A DNA stretch of 64,000 nt from Lacticaseibacillus baoqingensis. GTDB taxonomy: Bacteria; Bacillota; Bacilli; Lactobacillales; Lactobacillaceae. Positions 43,441 through 52,932 of this stretch are shown here, in pieces. The notes under the pieces are model-generated. The model was not told the DNA's origin, searched no databases, and worked only from the letters and a program-made list of their open reading frames with translations. Position 1 is the stretch's first letter; each line of letters opens with the position of its first letter. The translations under genes were made by a program, and so were the position numbers. The DNA lies in contig NZ_RHOI01000005.1 of NCBI RefSeq assembly GCF_003946165.1, positions 60,066 through 124,065 of the forward strand, read 5' to 3'.

Positions 43441-45855
43441 TTACCGCACCACAATATTGACGATTTTCTTTGGTACCACGATTTCTTTAACGACCGTCTT
43501 GTTGGCGATGAACTTCTTGACGTTTTCGACTGTTTTAGCCGCCGCTTTGATCGTGTCATCGTCAGTACCGGCATCGACTTGGATATGGCCGCGCAGCTTA
43601 CCATTGACTTGTACCATCATTTGATAAGAATCAGTGACTAATGCTTGCGGGTCAAACGTTGGCCAAGGTTCATAAGTCAAGCTGTGGTCGTGATCCAACT
43701 TGCTCCAGATCTCTTCCATCAAATGCGGTGCGATCGGTGCCAACATCTTCACGAAGCCTTCAACATACTCATAAGGCAGCACGTCAACTTTTTGTGCTTC
43801 ATTGATGAAGACCATCATTTGCGAGATCGCGGTATTGAAATGCAGATCTTCAAAGTCGGTGGTGACTTTCTTCACCGTTTCGTTGTATACCTTGTCCAGC
43901 TTGCCATCATTGAAGGTCGTGATATGATCACGCATCTTGCCTTCATCATCAATGAAGGTGCGATAGACCCGATCCAAGAACTTGCGAGCCCCGGCTAAAC
44001 CAGTCGTGCTCCAGGCGATCCCAGCATCCAATGGGCCCATGAACATCTCATACAAGCGCAATGTATCTGCCCCGTACTGTTCAACGACATCATCTGGGTT
44101 GACGACGTTGCCTTTGGATTTGGACATCTTTTCGTGGTTGTCCCCTAAGATCATCCCTTGGTTGTACAAGCGCTGGAATGGTTCCTTATTTGGAATCGCG
44201 CCAATGTCATACAAGAACAAGTTCCAAAAACGCGCATACAGCAAATGTAAAACCGCGTGTTCGGCACCACCAATATACAAATCGACCGGCAGCCATTCTT
44301 TGAGCTTGTCATAATCCGCTAAGGCTTCTTTGTTATGCGGATCAACGAAGCGTAAGAAATACCAAGAGCTCCCTGCCCATTGTGGCATCGTGTTAGTTTC
44401 GCGTTTGCCTTTGCGCCCATTTTTATCCACCACATTGACCCAATCTTCAAGATTGGCTAGTGGTGATTCGCCCGTACCAGAAGGCTTGATATCAGCTTCT
44501 TCAGGCAGCATTAATGGCAATTCGTCTTCTGGAACCAAAGTGGTTTCGCCATCTTCCCAATGGATCACAGGGATCGGCTCGCCCCAATAGCGTTGCCGAG
44601 AAAAGACCCAATCACGCAGCTTGTAATTGACCTTCTTTTCACCAAAGCCTTTATCGGCTAACCATTCAACGACCTTGTCGATCGCATCTGCTTTATTCAA
44701 ACCGTCTAAAAAGCCGGAATTGATGTGGACCCCGTCGCCAGTATAAGCCGCATCCTCGACATCCCCGCCGGCGATCACCGGCACGATCTTCAAGCCGAAT
44801 TTCTTAGCAAATGCCCAGTCCCGGTCATCATGTGCTGGCACCGCCATGATCGCACCAGTCCCATAGCTGGCCAATACATAATCAGAGATCCAAATCGGCA
44901 GCTTTTCGCCATTAACCGGATTGAGCGCATATGCCCCAGTCCAAACGCCGGTCTTATCTTTATTCAGATCCGTCCGTTCCAAATCTGATTTATGCGCGAT
45001 CGCGGCTTGATATTCTGCCACCGCCGCTTTTTGTTCTGGGGTCGTGATTGCATCGACTAACTCATGTTCCGGCGCCATCACCATGTAGCTGGCCCCAAAC
45101 AACGTATCCGGCCGGGTAGTGAAAATATCAAACGCCTGGTTTGAATCAGCCACTTGGAAGGTCACTTGGGCCCCGACAGACCGCCCGATCCAGTTGCGCT
45201 GCATCTGCTTGATGTTTTCCGGCCAATCCAAGTTATCCAGATCTTCTAACAACCGGTCAGCATAAGCGGTGATCTTGAGCATCCACTGCCGCATTGGCTT
45301 GCGCACGACTGGGAAGCCCCCGCGTTCGGTTTTGCCATCGATCACTTCTTCGTTGGCCACCACGGTACCTAGATCTGGACTCCAGTTGACTGGGATCTCT
45401 GCTTCATAAGCCAAGCCGCGCTTGTACAACTGCTCAAAGATCCACTGTGTCCACTTATAATAACCAGGGTCAGTCGTCGCCAGTTCGCGGTTCCAATCGT
45501 AAGAAAAACCCAGGCTGTTGATCTGGCGCTTGAAGTTTTCGATATTCTTCTTGGTGAATTCTTTGGGGTTGTGGCCCGTGTTCAAGGCATATTGCTCAGC
45601 TGGCAAACCAAACGCATCCCAGCCCATTGGATGCAAGACATTATAGCCTTGCATCCGCTTCATCCGAGCGGTGATATCAGTTGCGGTGTAGCCTTCAGGA
45701 TGCCCAACATGCAAGCCTTGACCAGACGGGTACGGAAACATGTCGAGTGCGTAATAGTTTTTCTTGTTGGGATCTGTGGTGGTATTGAATTCATTGTGCT
45801 CTGCCCAATACTTTTGCCACTTCTTCTCGATCGCCTTGTGATCGTATGCCATCAA
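43441..45855 (-). CDS. leuS: Leucyl-tRNA synthetase
   Basis: Charges tRNA-Leu; 804 aa, standard bacterial length. The class I HIGH variant is in [14 protein letters not shown] (about 42-55), KMSKS is in [13 protein letters not shown] (about 573-585), and an editing domain sits between. Starts [17 protein letters not shown]. Controlled by a T-box leader at 45880-46110. The other Leu-related genes here are unlinked tRNAs. Confidence 0.97.
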   Translation of the reverse strand: MMAYDHKAIEKKWQKYWAEHNEFNTTTDPNKKNYYALDMFPYPSGQGLHVGHPEGYTATDITARMKRMQGYNVLHPMGWDAFGLPAEQYALNTGHNPKEFTKKNIENFKRQINSLGFSYDWNRELATTDPGYYKWTQWIFEQLYKRGLAYEAEIPVNWSPDLGTVVANEEVIDGKTERGGFPVVRKPMRQWMLKITAYADRLLEDLDNLDWPENIKQMQRNWIGRSVGAQVTFQVADSNQAFDIFTTRPDTLFGASYMVMAPEHELVDAITTPEQKAAVAEYQAAIAHKSDLERTDLNKDKTGVWTGAYALNPVNGEKLPIWISDYVLASYGTGAIMAVPAHDDRDWAFAKKFGLKIVPVIAGGDVEDAAYTGDGVHINSGFLDGLNKADAIDKVVEWLADKGFGEKKVNYKLRDWVFSRQRYWGEPIPVIHWEDGETTLVPEDELPLMLPEEADIKPSGTGESPLANLEDWVNVVDKNGRKGKRETNTMPQWAGSSWYFLRFVDPHNKEALADYDKLKEWLPVDLYIGGAEHAVLHLLYARFWNLFLYDIGAIPNKEPFQRLYNQGMILGDNHEKMSKSKGNVVNPDDVVEQYGADTLRLYEMFMGPLDAGIAWSTTGLAGARKFLDRVYRTFIDDEGKMRDHITTFNDGKLDKVYNETVKKVTTDFEDLHFNTAISQMMVFINEAQKVDVLPYEYVEGFVKMLAPIAPHLMEEIWSKLDHDHSLTYEPWPTFDPQALVTDSYQMMVQVNGKLRGHIQVDAGTDDDTIKAAAKTVENVKKFIANKTVVKEIVVPKKIVNIVVR

Positions 45856-45879
45856 TATTGCCTCCTAAGATTGCTCAAA

Positions 45880-46110
45880 CAAACAAAAAACCGCCCTATA
45901 CATATAGGACGGATTTCCCGCGGTACCACCTAAGTTCTGCGATTGCAGCGCTTGAACGGATAACGGTCAGGGCCGGCAGCCGTTACTGGATTCACGGTCG
46001 CAACGCAAAGGTGAGTTCATCGACCGCCATGCCAGGCTCACATTGCCCGCCTGATTTCTGACTGTCCCGCAGGTCAATTACTAGTCCCTTGTTCGTTTGA
46101 TATTGGGTCA
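45880..46110 (-). promoter_or_regulatory. Leucine T-box leader of leuS
   Basis: The conserved T-box AGGTGGTACCGCG lies at 45919-45931 (minus strand). It is followed by terminator stem CCGTCCTATA/TATAGGACGG at 45891-45912 and a T-run. In stem I, GAACTCACC offers CTC (46013-46015) as the leucine specifier followed by a purine. Uncharged tRNA-Leu would stabilise the antiterminator. Confidence 0.92.
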
Positions 46111-46111
46111 A

Positions 46112-46140
46112 TAATAGCAAAATCTCCGCGACATAACAAG
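46112..46140 (-). promoter_or_regulatory. Promoter of the leuS T-box transcript
   Basis: Minus strand TTGTTA (46135-46140), 17-base spacer, TATTAT (46112-46117). Confidence 0.72.
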
Positions 46141-46209
46141 CCTTCTCACCGGAAAACGTGCTAAGATGCAAGCATAATCTTTAGCCTTTAGGCTAGAAAG
46201 CAGGTCATT

Positions 46210-46890
46210 ATGTCACGTCCAAAATTACCCTTGATCGTTGCTGTTGGTGCTTGGCTTGCCAGTTTGCCCTTGATCATTGGCGTCGCCACCAAAGCGCCTT
46301 GGGTGCATGCCTTCGACCAGCCCGTGATCAATGCGGTCACCGCCTGGCGTCCCGCTGAGTTGACGCATTTTTTGCTGGTCATCACCGCCAGCGGCAATCC
46401 AGCAAGTGTCGTCGGCTTAGCCGCTGTCTTCGCGTTTGCGCTGATCTACAGCCGCCGAAGGCATCAAGCCGCTTTTGTTGGCATCAACGTTGCCGGGCTC
46501 AGTGCGGTCAATCATCTACTCAAACAATGGCTCCAACGCCCGCGCCCATTTATCGCCGATCCCACGATCACCCCCTTGACTGCTGCCGGTGGGTTTTCAT
46601 TTCCTAGCGGTCATGCTTCTGGGGCGATGCTTTTATATGGCAGCTTAATACTTTTAACCACCCTTTGGTCATGGCCCCCAAAACGGCGCTGGCTCACCCG
46701 ACTGTTGGCCGGGCTAATGATCTTATTGATCGGTTATTCGCGCATCTACGTTCAAGTTCATTACCCTAGTGACGTCTTGGCCGGGTATCTGACTGCCTTA
46801 GGGAGTTTATGCTTGCTGTGGTGGCTGGCTTATCCGCAACTGGCAGCAGAACAGCACCAGTTGACGCAAGACGTGCTTTTGCAAAAATGA
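46210..46890 (+). CDS. PAP2-family phosphatase
   Basis: Integral membrane phosphatase of 226 aa with six hydrophobic segments. The three acid phosphatase motifs are present: KQWLQRPRP (about 104-112), FPSGHASG (about 134-141), and SRIYVQVHYPSDVLAG (about 180-195). Such enzymes act on phosphatidate or undecaprenyl diphosphate; the substrate is not determined. Its stop codon lies in the TetR-type operator of the next operon. Confidence 0.9.
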   Translation: MSRPKLPLIVAVGAWLASLPLIIGVATKAPWVHAFDQPVINAVTAWRPAELTHFLLVITASGNPASVVGLAAVFAFALIYSRRRHQAAFVGINVAGLSAVNHLLKQWLQRPRPFIADPTITPLTAAGGFSFPSGHASGAMLLYGSLILLTTLWSWPPKRRWLTRLLAGLMILLIGYSRIYVQVHYPSDVLAGYLTALGSLCLLWWLAYPQLAAEQHQLTQDVLLQK

Positions 46891-46916
46891 CTGGCTAGTC
46901 ATTGACCGGCCAGTCA
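46888..46916. promoter_or_regulatory. Tandem palindromic operator of the ABC-tetR operon
   Basis: Two adjacent 14-base palindromes, TGACTGGCTAGTCA (46888-46901) and TGACCGGCCAGTCA (46903-46916), one base apart. The second contains the -35 hexamer of the operon. Size and symmetry are typical of TetR-family sites, and the operon's last gene encodes a TetR protein. The outer arms also pair as a 12-base stem that could end the PAP2 transcript. Confidence 0.7.
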
Positions 46917-46931
46917 TTTTGGTGCTAAACT
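46902..46931 (+). promoter_or_regulatory. Promoter of the ABC-tetR operon
   Basis: TTGACC (46902-46907), 18-base spacer, TAAACT (46926-46931); the -35 lies inside the second palindrome, so repressor binding would block it. Confidence 0.68.
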
Positions 46932-46983
46932 GCAGTTGCAACCTTGATGCACCCGCGTTTACCCTTTTAAGGAGGCCATCAAC

Positions 46984-47883
46984 ATGGCACAACCAGTGGT
47001 TTCGCTCCAACATCTGCAAAAACGGTTTGGGCACTTCCAAGCGCTTAAAGACGTCACCTTAACCGTCAATGCCGGAGAGGTTTTTGGTTTTATCGGGCCA
47101 AATGGGGCCGGCAAGTCCACCACGATCCGCACACTATTAGGAATTTTGAAAAAAAGCGGCGGTGAAGCAACGATTTTCGGCAAAGACGTTTGGCAAGATG
47201 CCGTTTGGATCCACAAACGCCTCGCCTATGTCCCTGGCGACGTCTATTTGTGGCCCAATTTATCTGGCGGTGAAGTGATCGATTTCTTATTGAAGCTCAA
47301 TGGCCAACGCCACAGTGCGGCCACTGATGCTTTGATCCAAGATTTTGCACTGGATGTGACTAAAAAATGCCGCACCTATTCCAAAGGCAACCGCCAAAAA
47401 GTGGCATTGATCGCCGCTTTTTCAACGGCAGCAGACTTGTACATCTTTGATGAACCGACCAGCGGCTTGGACCCACTGATGGAAGCCGTCTTCCAAAAAC
47501 ATGTCCGCGCTTTAAAAACCGCAGGCAAATCTGTGCTGCTTTCCAGCCACATTCTCAGTGAAGTCGAGCGCATGTGTGACCGTATCGGGATCATTCGCGC
47601 CGGGGAAGTCATTGAAACCGGCTCATTAGCCGATATGCGCCACCTTTCCCGCACCCAGATCAAAGTCACGACCAGCCAAGATCCGAGCGCGATCCAGCAG
47701 TTGGCTGCCGTACACGGGTTTACCCAAACTGGCAGCCAAATCAGTTTTGCCGTCGATTCTGAACAGCTCAATACCGTGTTAACGGCCTTGACGCCATTGG
47801 GGATCCAACAATTACAAAGCACCCCGCCGACTTTAGAAGACCTCTTTTTGCGGTATTACCACCAGCAGGAGGCGCAGTCATGA
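46984..47883 (+). CDS. ABC transporter ATP-binding protein
   Basis: Nucleotide-binding subunit of 299 aa for the permease encoded next. Walker A GPNGAGKST (about 39-47), Walker B LYIFDEPTSGLDP and an H-loop SSHILSE are intact. The signature loop reads YSKGNRQKV in place of the usual LSGGQ-type sequence, as in several drug or antibiotic exporters. AAGGAGG precedes the ATG. The permease gene overlaps by four bases. Confidence 0.92.
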   Translation: MAQPVVSLQHLQKRFGHFQALKDVTLTVNAGEVFGFIGPNGAGKSTTIRTLLGILKKSGGEATIFGKDVWQDAVWIHKRLAYVPGDVYLWPNLSGGEVIDFLLKLNGQRHSAATDALIQDFALDVTKKCRTYSKGNRQKVALIAAFSTAADLYIFDEPTSGLDPLMEAVFQKHVRALKTAGKSVLLSSHILSEVERMCDRIGIIRAGEVIETGSLADMRHLSRTQIKVTTSQDPSAIQQLAAVHGFTQTGSQISFAVDSEQLNTVLTALTPLGIQQLQSTPPTLEDLFLRYYHQQEAQS

Positions 47884-49496
47884 TGACCCACAATGCAAAT
47901 GTCGGCCAGCTCTTACACCTAAATCTGCGCCGCGACTGGTTGAAACTTGCCCTTTGGCTGATCGGCTTGGTGGGGTTGATGGGCGGTGCCGCAGCAAAAT
48001 TCAACGGGTTATACGGCACGCAAACCGCCATGCGATCGATCATCACCACCCTGAAAGCGCCTGCAATGGTGTCACTGCTCGGCCCATTTACGGCTGCTCA
48101 GCCATATACCGTCGCCGGGATTTATGCCGCAGAAATGATGGTTTTTATGGGCTTATTTGTCGCCATGATGAATATCTATTTTGCCATTCATGCGACTCGC
48201 CAAGATGAGGATTCCGGCTTGGTCGAATTGGTCCGCGCCCATGCTACCGGGCGCAATGCCCCACTGACCGCCGCAATTTTAGAGTTGCTTTTACTGAATT
48301 TGACGGCCGGTATCTTGGAAGCCTTGAGTCTGCAAGTTTCCGGCATGCACGGCATGACCACTGTGGGCAATTGGCTTTTTGGCGCCGGGTTAGCCGCATT
48401 TGGCTTGATGTTTGGGGCTTTTAGCTTGCTGTGGGCGCAATTGGCAGATACTAGCCGTGATGCCACCATGATGAGTTATGTCTGGCTGGGCAGCTTATTC
48501 ATTGCTCGGATGGCCACTGATGTGCAAGCGCCAGAGGCGACTTGGCTGACGGTGTATGGCTGGATCGAAAAACTTGATATTTACGCGACTGATCAGTGGC
48601 TGCCGGTTGGCTTGATGCTTGCCGTAACTGTGGTTTTAGGCGTTTTGACGCTTGCCGTCACCCAAAATCGCGATGTTGGCGCTGGGCTTTTGCCGCAACG
48701 CAAAGGACGGCAAGGCGCCTCTGTTTGGTTGAACAGCCCATTGGCGCTGATCGCCCGCCTTGAGCGCACCAGTACCTTGATCTGGCTTTTCGGGCTGGGT
48801 ATTTTAGGGGCCACTTATGGTTCGATTTTTGGTACCGCCGGTGATTTGTTAACTTCCAATCCGACGATGGCCAAATTGATCGGTACTGCCGCCACGCATG
48901 CCGCAAATCGGACCATTGTTTTGGCTTTCACCAACAAATTAGCGGTGATTTTCGTCATCCTCGCGACGCTGCCAGGCTTAAGTACGCTTTTGCGCATCAA
49001 CGCAGATGAACGCAAAGGCTACTTTGAAGCCCTACATGCCCGCAACGTCAGCCGCACCCGGCTATATGCCAGCATCGCCGTATATGGCTTGCTGGTTGCG
49101 GTACTCGCCTTTTTTTGCGGGATGGTCGGGATGATCGCCGCTGGCCAAGCCGTCATGCCGCATGCACCGACCGTCAGCCACTTGATGCGCGCTTTTTGGG
49201 GATATGTGCCGGCGCTGATCGTGGTCTATGGCTTAGGGGCATGTTTGGTCGGGCTGCTGCCGCGCTGGCAAAGCGTCATTTGGATCTGGCCAGCATATGG
49301 GTTTTTCTCGTTATATCTCGGCAGTCTGCTTGATCTTCCTCAGTGGGCCACCCGGCTGACTCCATATGGTTGGATCAATAACGTCCCAGTAGCGCAGGTC
49401 CAGTGGCCGACAGCCGCTTGGATGACCTTATTGGGCCTTGGCTTGATCCTTTGTGGCGGGTGTGCGTATGCTAACAGAGATTTGATGGTAAATTGA
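47880..49496 (+). CDS. ABC exporter permease (two-domain, tetronasin/drug type)
   Basis: Membrane subunit of 538 aa with about twelve hydrophobic segments in two similar halves, as in permeases annotated as exporters of polyketide antibiotics. Second half restarts near residue 290 (SPLALIARLERTSTLIWLFGLGILG). Together with the ATPase and the TetR gene it forms a self-regulated efflux operon. The substrate is unknown. Confidence 0.87.
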   Translation: MMTHNANVGQLLHLNLRRDWLKLALWLIGLVGLMGGAAAKFNGLYGTQTAMRSIITTLKAPAMVSLLGPFTAAQPYTVAGIYAAEMMVFMGLFVAMMNIYFAIHATRQDEDSGLVELVRAHATGRNAPLTAAILELLLLNLTAGILEALSLQVSGMHGMTTVGNWLFGAGLAAFGLMFGAFSLLWAQLADTSRDATMMSYVWLGSLFIARMATDVQAPEATWLTVYGWIEKLDIYATDQWLPVGLMLAVTVVLGVLTLAVTQNRDVGAGLLPQRKGRQGASVWLNSPLALIARLERTSTLIWLFGLGILGATYGSIFGTAGDLLTSNPTMAKLIGTAATHAANRTIVLAFTNKLAVIFVILATLPGLSTLLRINADERKGYFEALHARNVSRTRLYASIAVYGLLVAVLAFFCGMVGMIAAGQAVMPHAPTVSHLMRAFWGYVPALIVVYGLGACLVGLLPRWQSVIWIWPAYGFFSLYLGSLLDLPQWATRLTPYGWINNVPVAQVQWPTAAWMTLLGLGLILCGGCAYANRDLMVN

Positions 49497-49514
49497 CCAA
49501 GAAATGGAGTGCTC

Positions 49515-50162
49515 ATGGTAAAATCTCGTCCTGCGATCGACCCAGAAAAAAAAGCGCGGATCCTCGATCGCGCCATGCATCAATTTGCTCAATCCGGCTA
49601 CCGCGACACCAAGACTGACGCGATCGCCCAAGCTGCCAATGTTTCTAAGGGATTGATCTTTAACTACTTTGGCTCCAAAGAGCAGCTTTATTTAGAAACG
49701 GTGCAAACGACCTATGCCAAGATCATGGCAGTCGCCGACTTGTCGGTATGGCAAGAGGCGCCTGACCTCAAGCAAATGATCCAGCGGGCATTGCGCTACA
49801 AGATCAGCTTGCAACTGCAATATCCTGATGAGTTCGCATTGAGTATGCAGGCCTTTGCAGAAGTCGGTCATCTGCCTAAGCGCTTGCAACCTAAGATCCA
49901 AGCGATCTGGACCGCTGTCACCACTGAGAACGTGCCGGATATGGTCACGCCTGTGCTCAAGCGCATGCCGCTGCGGCCAGGCATTGCAGTTGAAACTGTC
50001 GCCAAACTGTTGCTCACGATGATCGATTTGATCACTGAACAAAGCAAAGAGATGATCCGTCAAGATCCCAATATCAAGATCGACGCCTTTGATCCAGTGA
50101 TTGCTCAAGTACTTGACGCGATCGATATCCTCGAACATGGCTTTTTAGCCCCTGACGCATGA
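49515..50162 (+). CDS. TetR/AcrR-family repressor
   Basis: Repressor of 215 aa. The start is the ATG at 49515 with GGAG five bases upstream; a GTG two codons earlier overlaps that site. The N-terminal TetR HTH is clear: ARILDRAMHQFAQSGYRDTKTDAIAQAANVSKGLIFNYFGSKEQLY in consecutive parts (about 14-60). The C-terminal ligand domain is unassigned. Probably represses its own operon via the palindromes at 46888-46916. Confidence 0.92.
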   Translation: MVKSRPAIDPEKKARILDRAMHQFAQSGYRDTKTDAIAQAANVSKGLIFNYFGSKEQLYLETVQTTYAKIMAVADLSVWQEAPDLKQMIQRALRYKISLQLQYPDEFALSMQAFAEVGHLPKRLQPKIQAIWTAVTTENVPDMVTPVLKRMPLRPGIAVETVAKLLLTMIDLITEQSKEMIRQDPNIKIDAFDPVIAQVLDAIDILEHGFLAPDA

Positions 50163-50176
50163 TGGTGTCACAATCA

Positions 50177-50224
50177 AAACGCGCTTGGATCACGATTCGT
50201 TAATCGTGGCCCAAGCGCGTTTTG
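50177..50224. terminator. Bidirectional terminator between tetR and the DHA2 exporter
   Basis: AAAACGCGCTTGG and CCAAGCGCGTTTT arms with an inner CACGAT/ATCGTG stem. Confidence 0.88.
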
Positions 50225-50238
50225 GCGTTGCGCATCAC

Positions 50239-51636
50239 TTACCTGATCCTTGCAGCCGCCTGATTTGGCCGCGTTGCCAGCCAAACACAAATCACCGAGC
50301 AAGCCAACAATACGACTAACACCAGCAACCCATGGGCGCTGCCGACAATGGTCCCAGCAGCTAGCGGCTTAGTCGCGGCTTGTCCTGCTGCGACTAATGC
50401 CGCCGCCACACTAGTGCCGACTGCAGCAGCAAATTGCTGCAGCGTGTTGAAGATCGCATTGCCATCAGCAGCTGCCGCTTGTGACAATTGCTTTAACCCG
50501 TCGGTCATGATATTGCCATAACTCAAACCGATCCCAAGCATAAAGACCGCATACCAACCCATGATCGCCCCATCGGCCAAGTGGCCACTGCTGATCAGCA
50601 AGCCCAACATCCCGCCAAATGCCAATCCTGCACCTAAACGCAGTGGCCATGCAGGCCCAACATGGTCAAACCACCGGCCGCTTAACGGCCCAGCCAAAGC
50701 CCCTAAAGCAGCGCCAGGCAACACGATCAGCCCTGCCACCAAGGCGGTTTTGCCATTGACCAGTTGAATATAGTTCGGCAATAAAAACGATAACCCTAAC
50801 GCACTGATCTGCAAACAAACAAAAGCCCCCACCAGGACCCGAAACGTTGGCGTCGCTAATGGTTGCAAATTAATGATCGGTTGCGCCAAGCGCTGGCTGC
50901 GATGCCAAAAACCAGCAAAAGCCAATATTCCAAGTCCCAAAGCACCGCCTACTGACCAACCGAAAAACGCTTGCGTCCCCCAGTTGCTGATACCATAGAT
51001 CAACCCGGCAAACGTCACGATGACCAAGCCCACGCTTAAGCCATCGATAGCGACTGCTTGGGTGGGATTTTTTTGCTGGATGCACACCACCCCTAAGATC
51101 AACGCGATCACTAATACCGGTAATAAAAACATAAAGATATACCGCCAGGACCAAGTCGACACCACAAAGCCGCCAAATGTTGGTCCGATCGCTGGTGCAA
51201 CGCCGGTGATCATAGTCCCCACGCCCATCATGGTGCCGATTTTAGCTGGTGGAACTTGCTCCAAAATAATATTGAACATCAACGGTAAGGCAATGCCGGT
51301 CCCTAGCCCTTGGACCCCGCGGCCTAACAGCAGCATTCCAAAATTGACTGCCGCACCATCTAAGCCTACGCCGATAATAAACCCGCTGATTGCCCACAAA
51401 AAAAGCGTTTTGGTGCGAAAACGCCGCTTCAACACGGCTGACAAAGGCACCATCGCTGCGACGACCAATAGATACAAAGTCGTCAGCCACTGGACCGTAT
51501 TCGTGGCGACATGGAATTCTTTCATTAACGTTGGAAACGTGATGTTCATAGCAGTTTCAACGATCACCCCGCAAAATGACATTAATCCAGTGGCGATGAT
51601 CGCACCAACGACTTTAGGTGAGATTTTGGTTTGCAT
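50239..51636 (-). CDS. DHA2-type MFS drug exporter
   Basis: Proton-driven multidrug exporter of 465 aa with fourteen predicted TM segments. Motif C-like ITGVAPAIGPTFGGFVV (about 147-163) and the RGVQGLGTGIALP region fit EmrB/LmrB-type transporters. GGGAGG precedes the ATG. A perfect palindrome at 51648-51669 lies between its promoter and ribosome site. Confidence 0.9.
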   Translation of the reverse strand: MQTKISPKVVGAIIATGLMSFCGVIVETAMNITFPTLMKEFHVATNTVQWLTTLYLLVVAAMVPLSAVLKRRFRTKTLFLWAISGFIIGVGLDGAAVNFGMLLLGRGVQGLGTGIALPLMFNIILEQVPPAKIGTMMGVGTMITGVAPAIGPTFGGFVVSTWSWRYIFMFLLPVLVIALILGVVCIQQKNPTQAVAIDGLSVGLVIVTFAGLIYGISNWGTQAFFGWSVGGALGLGILAFAGFWHRSQRLAQPIINLQPLATPTFRVLVGAFVCLQISALGLSFLLPNYIQLVNGKTALVAGLIVLPGAALGALAGPLSGRWFDHVGPAWPLRLGAGLAFGGMLGLLISSGHLADGAIMGWYAVFMLGIGLSYGNIMTDGLKQLSQAAAADGNAIFNTLQQFAAAVGTSVAAALVAAGQAATKPLAAGTIVGSAHGLLVLVVLLACSVICVWLATRPNQAAARIR

Positions 51637-51647
51637 GTGTGCCTCCC

Positions 51648-51669
51648 ATTCGTTAGCGAGCTAACGAAT
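51648..51669. promoter_or_regulatory. Perfect palindromic operator of the DHA2 exporter
   Basis: Arms ATTCGTTAGC and GCTAACGAAT separated by GA, starting at the expected transcription start and ending just before the ribosome site. Typical of a repressor operator. The regulator is unknown: it resembles neither the TetR-operon palindromes nor the MarR operator in this window. Confidence 0.7.
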
Positions 51670-51672
51670 ACT

Positions 51673-51700
51673 AGTTTACCGCAATTTTTGGTGTGTGCAA
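51673..51700 (-). promoter_or_regulatory. Promoter of the DHA2 exporter
   Basis: Minus strand TTGCAC (51695-51700), 16-base spacer, TAAACT (51673-51678). Confidence 0.55.
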
Positions 51701-51770
51701 GTTTTTTCGCGATCTCCTGCTGCCCGCCTGGCTCATGTTGGCTGCCTCATTGACGCTCACCTTGTTTGCG

Positions 51771-51795
51771 AAAAAAAACACCCCTTGATGGGATG
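51771..51795 (-). terminator. Terminator of the MerR-family gene
   Basis: Minus strand CATCCC-ATCAA-GGGGTG followed by eight T. Confidence 0.75.
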
Positions 51796-51850
51796 CTGGC
51801 GGTTAACCGATTTAATGAACGATCCTTGCGGTTGACCATTAGCGGTGCAC

Positions 51851-52264
51851 CTAGTCACGCAGCGTCTCATCCAGGTGCTGAGACTCAAGCTCGCGCAGTT
51901 CTGCTTCTGTTGCCACCATGTGGTCATCAAAGTGGGCCAATTTCCAATGCAAGTGGTCAATGGCCGCCTGCAGGTCATCACGCTTTTCTTCCATGATGGC
52001 GAGTTGTTCCGCCAAAAGCGTCCGCTGTGCTTCGAGGTTATTTTCCTGAGCATCAAACAGGTGGATATACCGTTGCAAAGACTCGATGCTCATCCCCGCG
52101 TTGCGCATCTGCTTGGCAAAGTTGATCCGGCGAATAATACGGTCATCGATTGCTCGCACACCAGCCGCCGACCGGTCAATATTGGGGATCAATCCCTCTT
52201 TTTCATAATAGCGGATCGTCGCCGCAGGCACGCCTGTGCGTTCACTGGCTTCTTTGATGTTCAT
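51851..52264 (-). CDS. MerR-family transcriptional regulator
   Basis: Regulator of 137 aa: N-terminal winged helix MNIKEASERTGVPAATIRYYEKEGLIP (consecutive, about 1-27), then a long C-terminal helix (about 75-125) for dimerisation. No cysteine cluster for metal sensing, so more like the AdhR/HxlR-neighbour type that senses aldehydes or redox stress. It sits just after the broken NAD(P)-binding gene on the same strand; its target is not shown. Confidence 0.9.
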   Translation of the reverse strand: MNIKEASERTGVPAATIRYYEKEGLIPNIDRSAAGVRAIDDRIIRRINFAKQMRNAGMSIESLQRYIHLFDAQENNLEAQRTLLAEQLAIMEEKRDDLQAAIDHLHWKLAHFDDHMVATEAELRELESQHLDETLRD

Positions 52265-52332
52265 ATACTTTCTCCTTGCTTGTTGGTTTAATTATCACTC
52301 AATTTGCGGATGCTGGCGAACTGACGCGATAT

Positions 52333-52932
52333 TTATTCTGGCCGGTTGATGCCGATACTTTCACGACTGTAAAGTTTAGCATCGCTCAAGGCCGCAATCG
52401 ACAATTTGGCGATCGCGCGGCAAGAAACGTCTCGGCCGCCAAACGGTTCGCCTTGGCGCGTGACTTCGTAATCATCACTGCCATGATCAAATCAGCCTGG
52501 CCGGATCACAGTATAATTCAGACTTGAGGCGGTGACGATATCCGCTGCTTGCCGATAACCCACAAGCAGCGGGTTATGCGCCAAATTACCTTGGGCCCCC
52601 ACTCGCGCGGGAATTTCGTTATCAATCCCCATCGAGGCGATAAACACTAATCTAGACGCACCTGCTTCAGTCACTGCGGAAACGATACTGCGCGCCATCG
52701 CCGCCAAGTTGCCACTAAGCGCGGCAAAAACAGCATCCACCCCAGCCAGTGCCTTGACCAGTGCCGCTTGATCCAACACGTTAATATTCATTGCTTGTTC
52801 TCTTGTCGGGTCAAGGGCAAGGCTTGCAGCATGGCGGGAAACCAACACCAGCTTGGCATCTGTTGTCGCAAGCAATTCCTGGCGCGTGACCCGGCCCAGG
52901 GAACCGGTGGCGCCAATTAGCATCATTTTCAT
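52333..52932 (-). pseudogene. NAD(P)-binding (YwnB-like atypical SDR) gene interrupted by in-frame TGA
   Basis: The first 146 codons encode MKMMLIGATGSLGRVTRQEL... with the glycine-rich dinucleotide loop, up to NYTVIRPG, where a TGA stands at 52492-52494. In the same frame translation continues for 52 more codons as FDHGSDDYEVTRQGEPFGGRDVS..., ending INRPE and TAA at 52333-52335. Relatives of this family commonly have a tryptophan right after IRPG, so a TGG to TGA change is the simplest explanation. The start overlaps the stop of the exporter gene (ATGA). Truncated protein, if made, lacks the C-terminal substrate part. Confidence 0.8.

Noticed and set aside
46888..46916. Plain terminator of the PAP2 gene only
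   Set aside because: The repeat breaks into two separate 14-base palindromes overlapping a -35, which a simple terminator would not need; a double role is kept open.
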